From contig NZ_CP084758.1 of the NCBI RefSeq assembly GCF_020535565.1, forward strand, positions 3,113,001 through 3,177,000: a stretch of DNA of 64,000 bases. Direction: 5' to 3'. The notes below the pieces were generated by a model. The model was given only the letters and a program-made list of their open reading frames with translations, ran no database searches and was not told the origin of the DNA. Positions 32,910-40,856 of this stretch are shown here, piece after piece. A program made the position numbers and the translations under genes. Numbering within the stretch: position 1 is the first letter of the stretch; each line of letters opens with the position of its first letter. The stretch comes from Shinella sp. XGS7 (GTDB lineage: Bacteria; Pseudomonadota; Gammaproteobacteria; Burkholderiales; Burkholderiaceae_C).

Positions 32910-35900
32910 TCAGTCGGCCACGCGGTTGCGGCCCTGCTGCTTGGCGCGGTAGAGCGCTGCGTCCGCCTGGGCCAGCAGCTGCTCCAGGCTCATGTCGTCG
33001 CTGGGCACGCAGGCGGCCAGGCCCAGGCTCAGGGTCACCACCGGGCCGGCCGGGCCCTCGGGGTGGGGCAGGGCCAGGGCCTCGCAGTCGCGGCGGATCT
33101 GCTCCGCCAGGCGGCGCGCGGCGCCGGCATCCGCGCCGGGCAGCAGCACCACGAACTCTTCGCCGCCATAGCGGGCTGCCAGATCGCCGGCGCGGCCCAC
33201 GGCCGCGGCGAACACGCCGGCCACCCGGGCCAGGCAGCGGTCGCCCTCCTGGTGGCCCAGCACATCGTTGTAGCGCTTGAAGCCGTCGATATCGGCCAGC
33301 AGCAGGGCCAGGGGCTGGCCGGCGCGACGGGCGCGGCGCCATTCCTCCTGGGAGGCCACATCGAAACGGCGGCGGTTGGCCAGGCCGGTCAGCGCATCGA
33401 CGAAGGACAGGCGCGAGAGATGCTCATTGGCCAGGCGCAGCTCCTCGGTGCGCAGCTGCACCAGGCGCTCCATCTCGCGCTGGCGGGCCTGCAGGGCGCG
33501 GGTGCGCAGGCGCACCAGGCCGGCCACGGCGCCCGCCAGCGCCAGGGCGCTGAGGGCCAGGAACCAGGGTGTCTGCCAGGGCTGGGGCTGCACCTGCAGG
33601 GCCAGGGGCGGCTCGGCCTCCTGCCAGTGCAGGCCGCCGTCGCTGCTGGCCGCCACGCGGAAGCGGTAGTGCCCATGGGGCAGGGCGGGGAAGCTGGCCT
33701 CGCGGGCGCTGCCCACGTCCACCCAGCGCTCGCCCAGGCCTTCCATGCGGTAGCGAAAGCGCAGGCGCTCGGCGTAGAGCAGGGTGTCGGCGCCGAACTC
33801 CAGGCTCACCGGCACCGCGCCGGCCGGCACCTGCAGGGCCTGACCCGGCTGCGCCGGCTGCCACTGGCCATTGACCCAGGCGCCCTCCACACGCAGCTGA
33901 GGCGCGCGCACCGAGCCCGGCAGGCGCTGCGGGTCCACGATCACCAGGCCATTGGCCGAGGGCAGCCACAGCCGGCCCGCGCCATCGCGGGCGCCCGCGC
34001 CCTGCAGGCCGCCGGCAAAGGTGGTGGTGCGCAGCGCATCGCCGGGGCCGAAGCCCAGGGACTGCACGCGCGCCAGCCGTCCTTCGGCAAAAGCATCCAG
34101 CTCGGCCCGGGCCACGCGGTAGAAGCCGCGGTTGCAGCTCATCCAGAGCTGGCCCTGGGCGTCTTCCAGAATGACCTGGGCCAGGGCATCCCAGAGTCCG
34201 TCGCGCACGCGGATGCTGGCCAGCCGGCCCTCGCGCGAGAGGCGGTTCAGACCCTCGCCATTGCTGCCGATCCAGAGCGTGCCGGCGGCGTCCTCGTAGA
34301 GCGCCATGATCCAGTCCGAGACCAGGCCGTCCGCTTTGCTGAGGCGGCTGAAGCGGCCGTCGGCGTCCAGGCGCAGCAGGCCCTGGCCGGTGGTGCCGAA
34401 CCAGAGCCGGCCGCGGCTGTCTTCCAGCATGGCGGCGATGCCCTCCTGGGGCAGGGCGGGGTCCTGCACGGCGGTGGGCAGATGGGCGGGGCCGGCCGCG
34501 TCCAGCCGGGCCAGGCCGCCGCGGGTGCCTATCCACAGGCGCTCGCTGCGGTCCTGCAGCAGGGCGCGGATCTCGGCGTTCGGCAGGCCCTCGGCCACGC
34601 CATAGCTGGCCAGCAGCTGTTCGCCGTCGGCGCTCAGATGCATGAGGCCGGCGGTGTAGCTGCCCACCCAGAGCGTGCCGTCGCGCCGGTCTTCCAGCAA
34701 GGTGGAGATCTCGTCGCTGAGCAGCAGGCCGCCGCGCTCGCGCCGCACGATGGCGGTGACGGTGCCGGCGCGGTGGTCGATGCGGCTGAGTCCGCCGCCG
34801 GCGGTGGCCACCCAGCTGCGCGAGCCGTCTCGGGCATGCAGCACGGCGCGGGTGTTGTCATGGACCAGGCCCTCGGGCGTGCCGAACACGGTGAAGGCCC
34901 GGTTGCGCAGGCGGTTCAGGCCGCCCACCCAGGTGCCCACCCAGACGCTGCCCTCGCGGTCGGTCTGCAGGCTCCAGATCTGGTTGCCGGCCAGGCCTTG
35001 CTCGGCGTTGAGCGCCGGGCTGAAGCGCGGCGGCGGGCCACCCGGCTCGGGCAGGCTTTCCAGCCGGCTCAGGCCCGCGCCCCAGCTTGCAATCCAGAGC
35101 CGGCGCTGGCCGTCCAGGGCCAGGGCGGTGAGATGGTCGGAGGGCAGGCCGTCGGCCGTGGTGTAGACCTGGAGGGCGAACTGCGGCCCGGCCCCGGCCG
35201 GCCCGGCCAGGCGCTCCACATGCACCAGACCGGCGCCCGCGGTGGCGGCCCAGATGCCCCGCCCACGCGGGTCCAGCAGCACCTGGCGCACCTGCAGATG
35301 GGGGAAGCCGCCCTGGCCGGGCTTGAGCACATGGAAGCGTCCGTTGGCCGGGTCGCGCAGGATCAGGCCGCCGCCGGTGCTGCCCATCCAGAGCCAGCCC
35401 TGGGCGTCCAGCACCAGGCTGCGCAGGCGCTTGGTGGGGAGCCCCTCGGCCTCCTGGTAGCGGGTGAAGCGGGTGCCCCCGCCCGGCGTGGCCGGCGCCT
35501 CGCGACGCAGCAGGCCGTTCTCGCCCGCGGCCCAGACCGTGCCGTCCGGTGCCTCGGCAAAGGCCCAGATGCGCCGGCCGCCGCTGTGCTCGGCATCGAT
35601 CACGGTCTCGAAGCGGCCTTGGCGATAGCGCGCCGCGCCCTGGCTGTGGCCGATCCACAGACCGCCCTGGCGGTCCTCCATCAGGCCGAAGATGGGTTCC
35701 GAGGCCATGCCGGGCGCCTGTGCCTGGTCGAAGCCGCGAAAGCGCAGGCCGTCGAAGCGGGCCAGGCCCCCGGCCGTGCCCACCCAGAGCTGGCCGTCGC
35801 GGGTCTGCAGCAGGGCCTGCACGGTGTTCAGGGGCAGGCCTTGCTCGGTCTGCCAGAGATCCAGCTTGTACTGGCTCAGGGCTACCGTGGGGCCGGCCAG

Positions 35901-36215
35901 GGCGGCATAGCCGGGTTTGGGCGCGGGTGCTGCGGCTGCCGGGCTGCTGGCGACGGTGGGGGCAGTGGGAGCGGTGGGGGCGGGCGGGGCAGCGCCCAGG
36001 CCCAGAGGCAGGATTAGCCACAGGGCGAGCAGCGCCCGGGCCAGAAAGGCGGCGGGCGCGGCGCGGAGGGGGAGATGCGGCAGCGCGGCGGTGGACGGCT
36101 GCGGAGCTGAAGACGGACGGCAGGCGGAGCACGGCGGCAAGCGTACACGAGCCTGCCCGGACGCCGCGGCGCCGGGCGTGGACTGGGTCACGACCCGGGG
36201 GCGCAGCCCCCTCAT
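32910..36215 (-). CDS. Beta-propeller sensor diguanylate cyclase
   Basis: A protein of up to 1101 residues that should make c-di-GMP. A signal peptide or anchor lies at about 55-76 (FLARALLALWLILPLGLG). Then comes a large periplasmic two-component-type propeller (about 110-760) with many repeats of the form LWIGTxGGLARFD, a Y_Y_Y domain (about 775-840, ERLRFRYRMEGLGERW), one membrane helix (about 850-875), a short coiled coil and a GGDEF domain. Gly1017-Gly-Glu-Glu-Phe1021 is the active-site motif, and RAGD at 1008-1011, five residues before it, is an intact inhibitory I-site. The ATG at 36215 is uncertain: the first 50 residues look untranslated-like and a later GTG/TTG start is possible. 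Confidence 0.87.
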   Translation of the reverse strand: MRGLRPRVVTQSTPGAAASGQARVRLPPCSACRPSSAPQPSTAALPHLPLRAAPAAFLARALLALWLILPLGLGAAPPAPTAPTAPTVASSPAAAAPAPKPGYAALAGPTVALSQYKLDLWQTEQGLPLNTVQALLQTRDGQLWVGTAGGLARFDGLRFRGFDQAQAPGMASEPIFGLMEDRQGGLWIGHSQGAARYRQGRFETVIDAEHSGGRRIWAFAEAPDGTVWAAGENGLLRREAPATPGGGTRFTRYQEAEGLPTKRLRSLVLDAQGWLWMGSTGGGLILRDPANGRFHVLKPGQGGFPHLQVRQVLLDPRGRGIWAATAGAGLVHVERLAGPAGAGPQFALQVYTTADGLPSDHLTALALDGQRRLWIASWGAGLSRLESLPEPGGPPPRFSPALNAEQGLAGNQIWSLQTDREGSVWVGTWVGGLNRLRNRAFTVFGTPEGLVHDNTRAVLHARDGSRSWVATAGGGLSRIDHRAGTVTAIVRRERGGLLLSDEISTLLEDRRDGTLWVGSYTAGLMHLSADGEQLLASYGVAEGLPNAEIRALLQDRSERLWIGTRGGLARLDAAGPAHLPTAVQDPALPQEGIAAMLEDSRGRLWFGTTGQGLLRLDADGRFSRLSKADGLVSDWIMALYEDAAGTLWIGSNGEGLNRLSREGRLASIRVRDGLWDALAQVILEDAQGQLWMSCNRGFYRVARAELDAFAEGRLARVQSLGFGPGDALRTTTFAGGLQGAGARDGAGRLWLPSANGLVIVDPQRLPGSVRAPQLRVEGAWVNGQWQPAQPGQALQVPAGAVPVSLEFGADTLLYAERLRFRYRMEGLGERWVDVGSAREASFPALPHGHYRFRVAASSDGGLHWQEAEPPLALQVQPQPWQTPWFLALSALALAGAVAGLVRLRTRALQARQREMERLVQLRTEELRLANEHLSRLSFVDALTGLANRRRFDVASQEEWRRARRAGQPLALLLADIDGFKRYNDVLGHQEGDRCLARVAGVFAAAVGRAGDLAARYGGEEFVVLLPGADAGAARRLAEQIRRDCEALALPHPEGPAGPVVTLSLGLAACVPSDDMSLEQLLAQADAALYRAKQQGRNRVAD

Positions 36216-36223
36216 TCTGTGGC

Positions 36224-37141
36224 TCAGCCGCCGCGCTTGGGGCGCCGCAGGCCCAGCAACAGGGCCAGGCCGGCGCCCATCAGCGCCCAGCTACCGGGCT
36301 CGGGCACGGTCTGCACCACATTGCGCAGCAGGGGCGCCTCGCTGTCCAGGCTGTAGCCCTGGGGCAGCAGGATGCTCAGGCGGCCGGTGTTGAGAAAGTC
36401 CACCGTGCCGCTGCTGGGCTGCCAGTGCTGGTTGGCGTCATAGGCCGCGGTGACCGAGCCCAGCAGGGCGCCCGAGAAGCCCACCACATCACCCGGCCGG
36501 GCCATGAAACTGACCCGGGCCACGCCGGCCAGATGCTCGGCCGTCTGGCTCTGCACCAGAGGCTGGGCACCGGCGAAGGCCTCGCCCGTCGAGCTCAGGC
36601 TCGAACGCTCCACCCGCACGGGCCCGCCGGCCGCCTGCCAGAAGGTCAGGGAGGAGCCATACATGCCGCCGCGATGGGTGCCGGCCGACATCGTGCCCAG
36701 CAGCACCATCATGGGATCACCCGACAGATGGTGAAAGGCACCATCAAAGCTCAGCTGCACCGTGATGGGCACCTCGGCCGCACCGCCACCGCCCAGCAAG
36801 GGGGCGGCAAAGACGAACATGCCCGTGGACACGGCGGTGACGGGGCTGCCGCTGTCCAGCTGCCGATCCAGGTTCAGTGAGGTGGAGCCCTTGATCAGGC
36901 CCAGATTGCCGTCCACCGAGACCCGGGTCACCGACTCGAAGCCGCGCTCGCTCAGGACCTTGGCGCCGCTGGGGTTCAGTTCCACCAGGCCGTTGGACAC
37001 CCCCTTGACCTCGAAGGAGTTCTCGGTCGGGGTGGACGGGGTGCGCACGGCCGAGCCCACCTTGATTTCCAGGGCCCAGCTGCTGGCCGGCGCCGCCAGC
37101 ACGCAGGCCAGCAGGCTCAGGCGCGTCATCAGGCGTGTCAT
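36224..37141 (-). CDS. PEP-CTERM sorting domain protein
   Basis: An exported protein of about 305 residues. An N-terminal signal peptide (LSLLACVLAAPASSWA) is followed by a beta-rich, Gly/Ser/Thr-rich body without a recognised domain. At the C-terminus is a complete PEP-CTERM signal: VPEPGSWALMGAGLALLLGL and then a basic RRPKRGG tail. Such proteins are processed by exosortase and linked to exopolysaccharide; no exosortase gene is in this window. The start is uncertain because two tandem MTRL codon blocks and further ATGs up to 37231 are in frame. It lies just upstream of the diguanylate cyclase on the same strand (8 bp), so the two may be co-transcribed. Confidence 0.85.
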   Translation of the reverse strand: MTRLMTRLSLLACVLAAPASSWALEIKVGSAVRTPSTPTENSFEVKGVSNGLVELNPSGAKVLSERGFESVTRVSVDGNLGLIKGSTSLNLDRQLDSGSPVTAVSTGMFVFAAPLLGGGGAAEVPITVQLSFDGAFHHLSGDPMMVLLGTMSAGTHRGGMYGSSLTFWQAAGGPVRVERSSLSSTGEAFAGAQPLVQSQTAEHLAGVARVSFMARPGDVVGFSGALLGSVTAAYDANQHWQPSSGTVDFLNTGRLSILLPQGYSLDSEAPLLRNVVQTVPEPGSWALMGAGLALLLGLRRPKRGG

Positions 37142-37309
37142 CAGGCGGTTGCCGCCATCTGCGTGCCTGCCGCGTGCTCGGGTGACGCTGTGCCCGTGCA
37201 AGTTCATCCTCATCATCATGTGTGCTCTCATCCCTGTGTGTGGCCGCCAGGCTGCCCATGCGCCCAGCGTGCGCGACGCAGAATAGGCGCGAGCCCCGCC
37301 GCGGCCTAT

Positions 37310-37344
37310 ACCCCAAGACGGGGTCAGGTCTTACCCCTTTGGGG
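37310..37344. repeat. REP-like overlapping palindromes
   Basis: Three inverted repeats interlock: ACCCC-AAGAC-GGGGT (37310-37324), AAGAC-N8-GTCTT (37315-37332) and CCCC-TTT-GGGG (37334-37344). The core GGGGTCAGGTCTTA resembles repetitive extragenic palindromes tied to REP-associated tyrosine transposases. Only one copy is visible in this window. The rest of 37142-37475 holds the tRNA-Pro promoter and nothing else I can name. Confidence 0.5.
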
Positions 37345-37457
37345 GATGGAGAAACGCGGTCGCGGATGTTGGCCCGGTCGAGGCTGAGGCTGCACTTGCC
37401 AGGTACACAGATCTCTCCTCCTGTACAAGCTTTGCCGGAGCCTGCTCAAACCCAGGC

Positions 37458-37463
37458 TACAAT
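37458..37463 (+). promoter_or_regulatory. -10 element of the tRNA-Pro promoter
   Basis: GGCTACAATACGCGG, with TACAAT at 37458-37463, lies 12 nt before the tRNA. The same GCTACAATGCGC style is seen before the DEAD-box helicase. The -35 is weak; TTGCCG at 37432-37437 would give a 20-bp spacer. Confidence 0.55.
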
Positions 37464-37475
37464 ACGCGGCTCAGT

Positions 37476-37552
37476 CGGGGCGTAGCGCAGCCTGGTAGCG
37501 CATCTGCTTTGGGAGCAGAGGGTCGCGAGTTCGAATCCCGCCGCCCCGACCA
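37476..37552 (+). tRNA. tRNA-Pro (anticodon TGG)
   Basis: A 77-nt cloverleaf with acceptor CGGGGCG / CGCCCCG, discriminator A and encoded CCA. The anticodon stem-loop is TCTGC-TTTGGGA-GCAGA, which places TGG as the anticodon. The T-arm is normal (GTTCGAATCC). Confidence 0.97.
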
Positions 37553-37560
37553 TTTTTTGA

Positions 37561-37593
37561 AGAGCCGCCCTGGCACACCCGGGCGGCTCTTTT
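37561..37593 (+). terminator. Terminator after tRNA-Pro
   Basis: AGAGCCGCCC (37561-37570) and GGGCGGCTCT (37581-37590) form a 10-bp stem with a 10-nt loop, followed by TTT. A first T-run (TTTTTT) lies between the CCA and the stem. Confidence 0.85.
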
Positions 37594-37681
37594 CACGTCC
37601 GGGCCCCGCTGCGGCGGGTCCGTGTCAGAGAGGGGGCTCATGAGGCCGCCCTCCGTTCCCGAGACAAGGAAGCTCCTCGCC

Positions 37682-39682
37682 ATGGCTATTCAACAGCTCA
37701 CCGAAGAACAGATCAGGACCTGGTCCCGCGCCCAGAAGGACCAGTGGTGGTTCCAGAATGTCTACCGCGGCGACATGCCGCAGCTGACCCTGCGCTCGGG
37801 CCTCACCGGTTTTGTGCTGGGCGGCGTGCTGGCGGCCACGGCGCTGTACATCGCGGCCAAGACGGGCATCACCATCGGCGTGGGCCTGACCTCGGTGATC
37901 CTGGCCTTCGCCCTGTTCCGCGTGCTCTCGCGCAGCGGCCTGGCCTCGGACTACACCATTCTCGAGAACAACTGCACCCAGTCCATCGCCACGGCGGCGG
38001 GCTATGCGGTGTCGCCGCTGACCACCTGCATGGCGGCCTATATGCTGATCACCGACCGCATCGTGCCCTGGTGGCAGATGATGATCTGGGTGGTGGTGAT
38101 CGCGGTGCTGGGCGTGCTGGTGGCCTTCCCGATGAAGCGACGCTTCATCAACGAGGACCAGCTGCCCTTTCCCGAAGGGCGCGCCAGCGGCGTGGTGCTG
38201 GACTCGCTGTACAGCGGCGCGGCCGGCGACGGTGTCTTCAAGGCCAAGCTGCTGGCTGTGACGGCCGGTCTGGCGGCGAGCTATCAGGCCATCGTCAGTG
38301 ACGGCTGGATGAAGCTGATCCAGTTCAAGCTGCTGCGCCTGGACCAGTGGGCCGGCATGAAGGAACCCTGGATCCTGCATGAGCGCCTGGACACCTACTA
38401 CTACGAGCTGGCCGTCAAGGCCGAGCTCTGGCTGCCCAAGATCCTGGGCACCGACATCCGCGCCCTGGGTCTGCGCTTCACTCTGGACGCGGCCATGATG
38501 GGCATTGGCGGCCTGATGGGCCTGGCCGTGGCGGGCAGCTGCCTGCTGGGCAGCCTGATCAATTTCGCGGTGCTGGCGCCGCTGATGATCCAGGCTGGTG
38601 ACATCGTGCAGCGCGTGGCGCCCAATGGCCAGCCGGTGCCGATCTCGCGCGCCGAGATCGTGAACCAGTGGTCCATGTGGTGGGGCATCACCATGATGGT
38701 GGTGGGCTCCCTGGTGAGCCTGCTGGCCAAGCCCGAGCTCTTCAAAGGCATCCTGCCGGGAGGCCGTGTCGCGCGCACCCAAGCCAGCAGCAAGGCCGAG
38801 CCCGGCCGTGATGTGCTGGCCCATATCGAGGTGCCGCTGTGGATCTCCTATGTGGGCGTGCCCATCTTCGGTCTGCTGGGCGCCTGGGTCACGCATCTGT
38901 TCTTCGGCGTCTCGCTGGGCATGGCCCTGCTGTCCCTGCCGTTGATCTTCGTGCTCACCGTGATCTGCACCAATTCCATGGCCCTGACCTCCTGGACCCC
39001 GGTGGGTGCCATGGCCAAGATCACCCAGTTCTCCATGGGCGCCATCGACCGCGCCAACCCGGCCAACAATCTGCTGCCCGCGGGCATGACGGCCGAGGTG
39101 GCGGCCAATGCGGCCAATCTGCTCTCCGACATCAAGCCCGGCTATATGCTCGGCGGCAAGCCGCGCCATCAGGCCATCGGCCATGTGATCGGCGTGGTGG
39201 CGGGCGTGGCGGCCTCGGTGCCCCTGTTCTTCCTGCTCTTCCTGCCGGCCAACGGCGCGGGTGAGCGCTCCACCAGCACCATCCTCTCCGAGCAGTTCGC
39301 CATGCCCGGCGCCATCCAGTGGAAGGGCGTGGCCGAGCTGATCGCCAAGGGCGTGCAGGGCCTGCCCACCTCGGCCCTGATCGCCATGGCCGTGGCGGCC
39401 CTGGCGGCCGCGGCCATCGAGCTGATCAAGCTGCGCGTCAAGCGCTTCCCGCTCTCGGCCGTGTCCATCGGCCTGGGCGTGGTGCTGCCGCCGGACGCGG
39501 TGCTGGCCATGTTCCTGGGCGCCTTGCTGTTCTGGTTCATGGGCCGTCGCCATGCCCAGAAGCCCGCCGGTGACCGCGGCCGCCGCATCTGGGTGGAGGG
39601 CGCCGAGCCCATCTGCGCCGGCCTGATCTCGGGCGCTGCCCTGATGGGCATCGGCAACGCCCTGCTCAATGTGCTGATCTGA
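37682..39682 (+). CDS. OPT family oligopeptide transporter
   Basis: A 666-residue membrane protein of the oligopeptide transporter family with about 14-16 helices. Features include RSGLTGFVLGGVLAATALYI, ILENNCTQSIATAAGYAV (the family NNxxQS motif), FPEGRASGVVLDS, NSMALTSWTPVGAMAKITQF and GGKPRHQAIGHVIG. Bacterial OPT members take up peptides or metal-siderophore complexes; the substrate here is unknown. AAGGAAG lies 10-16 nt before the ATG at 37682; an upstream ATG at 37622 would add residues that lie in the tRNA terminator region. It stands alone between tRNA-Pro and tRNA-Arg. Confidence 0.93.
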   Translation: MAIQQLTEEQIRTWSRAQKDQWWFQNVYRGDMPQLTLRSGLTGFVLGGVLAATALYIAAKTGITIGVGLTSVILAFALFRVLSRSGLASDYTILENNCTQSIATAAGYAVSPLTTCMAAYMLITDRIVPWWQMMIWVVVIAVLGVLVAFPMKRRFINEDQLPFPEGRASGVVLDSLYSGAAGDGVFKAKLLAVTAGLAASYQAIVSDGWMKLIQFKLLRLDQWAGMKEPWILHERLDTYYYELAVKAELWLPKILGTDIRALGLRFTLDAAMMGIGGLMGLAVAGSCLLGSLINFAVLAPLMIQAGDIVQRVAPNGQPVPISRAEIVNQWSMWWGITMMVVGSLVSLLAKPELFKGILPGGRVARTQASSKAEPGRDVLAHIEVPLWISYVGVPIFGLLGAWVTHLFFGVSLGMALLSLPLIFVLTVICTNSMALTSWTPVGAMAKITQFSMGAIDRANPANNLLPAGMTAEVAANAANLLSDIKPGYMLGGKPRHQAIGHVIGVVAGVAASVPLFFLLFLPANGAGERSTSTILSEQFAMPGAIQWKGVAELIAKGVQGLPTSALIAMAVAALAAAAIELIKLRVKRFPLSAVSIGLGVVLPPDAVLAMFLGALLFWFMGRRHAQKPAGDRGRRIWVEGAEPICAGLISGAALMGIGNALLNVLI

Positions 39683-39818
39683 GGCCCGGGCCGGTCTCAA
39701 GCTCAGGCACAATGCGCACGCTGCGCCGCGGCCTCGCCCAGGGGCCCGCGATGCGATCAGCGCTTTCAGGCACCGTGAGGTGCCGGGGCCGCCGCTGCGG
39801 CGGCCCGTCCTGCCTCTT

Positions 39819-39895
39819 CTGCCCGTAGCTCAACTGGATAGAGCAGCTGCCTTCTAAGCAGCAGGTCGGGGGTTCGAGTCCCTCCGGGCAGGCCA
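39819..39895 (+). tRNA. tRNA-Arg (anticodon TCT)
   Basis: A 77-nt cloverleaf with acceptor CTGCCCG / CGGGCAG, discriminator G and encoded CCA. The anticodon arm GCTGC-CTTCTAA-GCAGC gives TCT, which reads AGA/AGG, codons that are rare in the native genes of this window. The T-arm is GGGGG-TTCGAGT-CCCTC with one G-T pair. Confidence 0.95.
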
Positions 39896-40013
39896 TCTGG
39901 CTTTTCCCTCCATGTACAGCCTGTCTCCTTGCCTCTTCGGGCCCAGGAAGGCGCGCGCATGGGCTTTGGCGCAGCCCGGCATGACGGAATGCACGAAATG
40001 CCTAGGGTAACTA

Positions 40014-40042
40014 CTTACATGATTCGGGTATTCCCTTATGAT
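40014..40042 (+). promoter_or_regulatory. Promoter of the 27-codon peptide gene
   Basis: CTTACA (40014-40019) and TATGAT (40037-40042) with a 17-bp spacer in an AT-rich stretch; transcription would start near 40049, 24 nt before the ATG at 40073. Between tRNA-Arg and this promoter (39896-40013) I see nothing else. Confidence 0.6.
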
Positions 40043-40072
40043 TGCACTCGCAACTTCAACAGGGAATAAAAA

Positions 40073-40156
40073 ATGGAACTTTTGATCGTGACTTTCGCGC
40101 TGGGCATGGTGGTCGTGGTGGGTCAGCTGGGTGAGCTGATCAACGGCGCATCCTGA
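40073..40156 (+). CDS. 27-residue membrane peptide
   Basis: An ATG-initiated 27-codon frame that encodes one hydrophobic helix (LLIVTFALGMVVVVGQL) with an acidic residue near each end. AGGGAA lies 7-12 nt before the ATG, in an A-rich leader (AATAAAAA), which is a very good translation start for this genome. It has its own promoter (40014-40042) and an intrinsic terminator (40234-40265). About 78 nt of structured RNA lie between the stop and the terminator. It has the gene structure of a toxin-like or regulatory small membrane protein, but no family was recognised. Confidence 0.6.
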   Translation: MELLIVTFALGMVVVVGQLGELINGAS

Positions 40157-40164
40157 GGCGCCGC

Positions 40165-40213
40165 AGTCCGCCAGGCTGCGCCGAGCCCGGTGTCGGGCTG
40201 GCTGAGGCGGGCT
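40165..40213 (+). other. Nested RNA hairpin downstream of the 27-codon gene
   Basis: AGTCCGCC (40165-40172) pairs with GGCGGGCT (40206-40213, one G-U pair) around an inner hairpin AGCCCG-GTGT-CGGGCT (40184-40199). Together with the terminator this would give the transcript a stable 3' half. Confidence 0.5.
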
Positions 40214-40233
40214 GACAAGAGAATTGGATGAAA

Positions 40234-40265
40234 GGGCCGCTCCCGCGAGGGGGGCGGCCCTTTTT
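40234..40265 (+). terminator. Rho-independent terminator of the small peptide transcript
   Basis: GGGCCGC (40234-40240) and GCGGCCC (40254-40260) enclose a 13-nt loop and are followed by TTTTT. Confidence 0.88.
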
Positions 40266-40303
40266 GCTGGGCGAAAGAATGCTGAGCGCCGTGTCTGGTG
40301 GGT

Positions 40304-40600
40304 TCAGAGCGGCGTCAACCCGTTTTGCGCGCGGGCGCGCTGGCATTTGGCATCGCCCGGCTGCACCTCGCGGCAGGCCGGAGGGCGGGACTCATAGACG
40401 CTGCACTGCGTGGCCCCACCGATCTCGCCTTGCAGGGCCTGGCAGCGTGGCCGGCGCTGGTCGGTGCCGGCCATGCACAGATGCTGGGGGCCGATGGCCT
40501 GGACGAGATGAGGGTCCAGATCCGGCGGAGCCTCCACCCAGTGGAAGGACACGCGGAAGGTGGCGCAGCAGGCGCCGCATTGCAGACAGGGCAGGCTCAT
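40304..40600 (-). CDS. YkgJ family cysteine-cluster protein
   Basis: A 98-residue protein with the YkgJ cysteine pattern: LPCLQCGACCATFRVSFHW at the N-terminus, then CMAGTD, RCQAL, CSVYESRPPACREV. The eight or so cysteines probably bind zinc or an Fe-S cluster. The function is not established. The ATG at 40600 starts directly at the family N-terminus; the longer frame to 40672 is non-family sequence. It is divergent from the TonB receptor gene, with the Fur-like box between them. Confidence 0.88.
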   Translation of the reverse strand: MSLPCLQCGACCATFRVSFHWVEAPPDLDPHLVQAIGPQHLCMAGTDQRRPRCQALQGEIGGATQCSVYESRPPACREVQPGDAKCQRARAQNGLTPL

Positions 40601-40685
40601 GGTGCAGAAGCGCCGGCGGGCAAGAGGCGGCGCGGGCCCGCAGTCTAGAGCCTCTTGTCGCCAAGCCCCCACACTTCAATTTATT

Positions 40686-40704
40686 AATGAGATAGATTCG
40701 CATT
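40686..40704. promoter_or_regulatory. Fur box upstream of the TonB receptor
   Basis: AATGAGATAGATTCGCATT is a 19-bp imperfect palindrome (6 of 9 pairs) in an AT-rich island and resembles the proteobacterial Fur consensus (AATGATAATNATTCTCATT type). It lies 153 bp before the receptor start and 86 bp before the YkgJ start. Confidence 0.65.
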
Positions 40705-40856
40705 AGCAAATAGAATCTGGGGCGACGGGCGGTCCAGCGCCACGACGTCGGTGCGGGCAGGGCCTCGGTTCTGTGGGCGGCTTCGTCATGGCGCCAGCCC
40801 GGCGAACCCGCACGGTCTCGCTTCCCTGATTTCCCTTTCTCCTCGGTCTCTTTTCT

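Noticed and set aside
33063-36017. Plus-strand frame of 984 codons opposite the diguanylate cyclase
   Set aside because: It is a mirror of the strong GC-third-position bias of the real minus-strand gene; its translation is Ala/Gly/Gln/His-rich with no domain, while the minus strand shows propeller repeats and GGEEF.
37476-39895. Genomic island bounded by tRNA-Pro and tRNA-Arg
   Set aside because: Only a native-style OPT transporter lies between them; no integrase, direct repeat of a tRNA end or composition change was seen.
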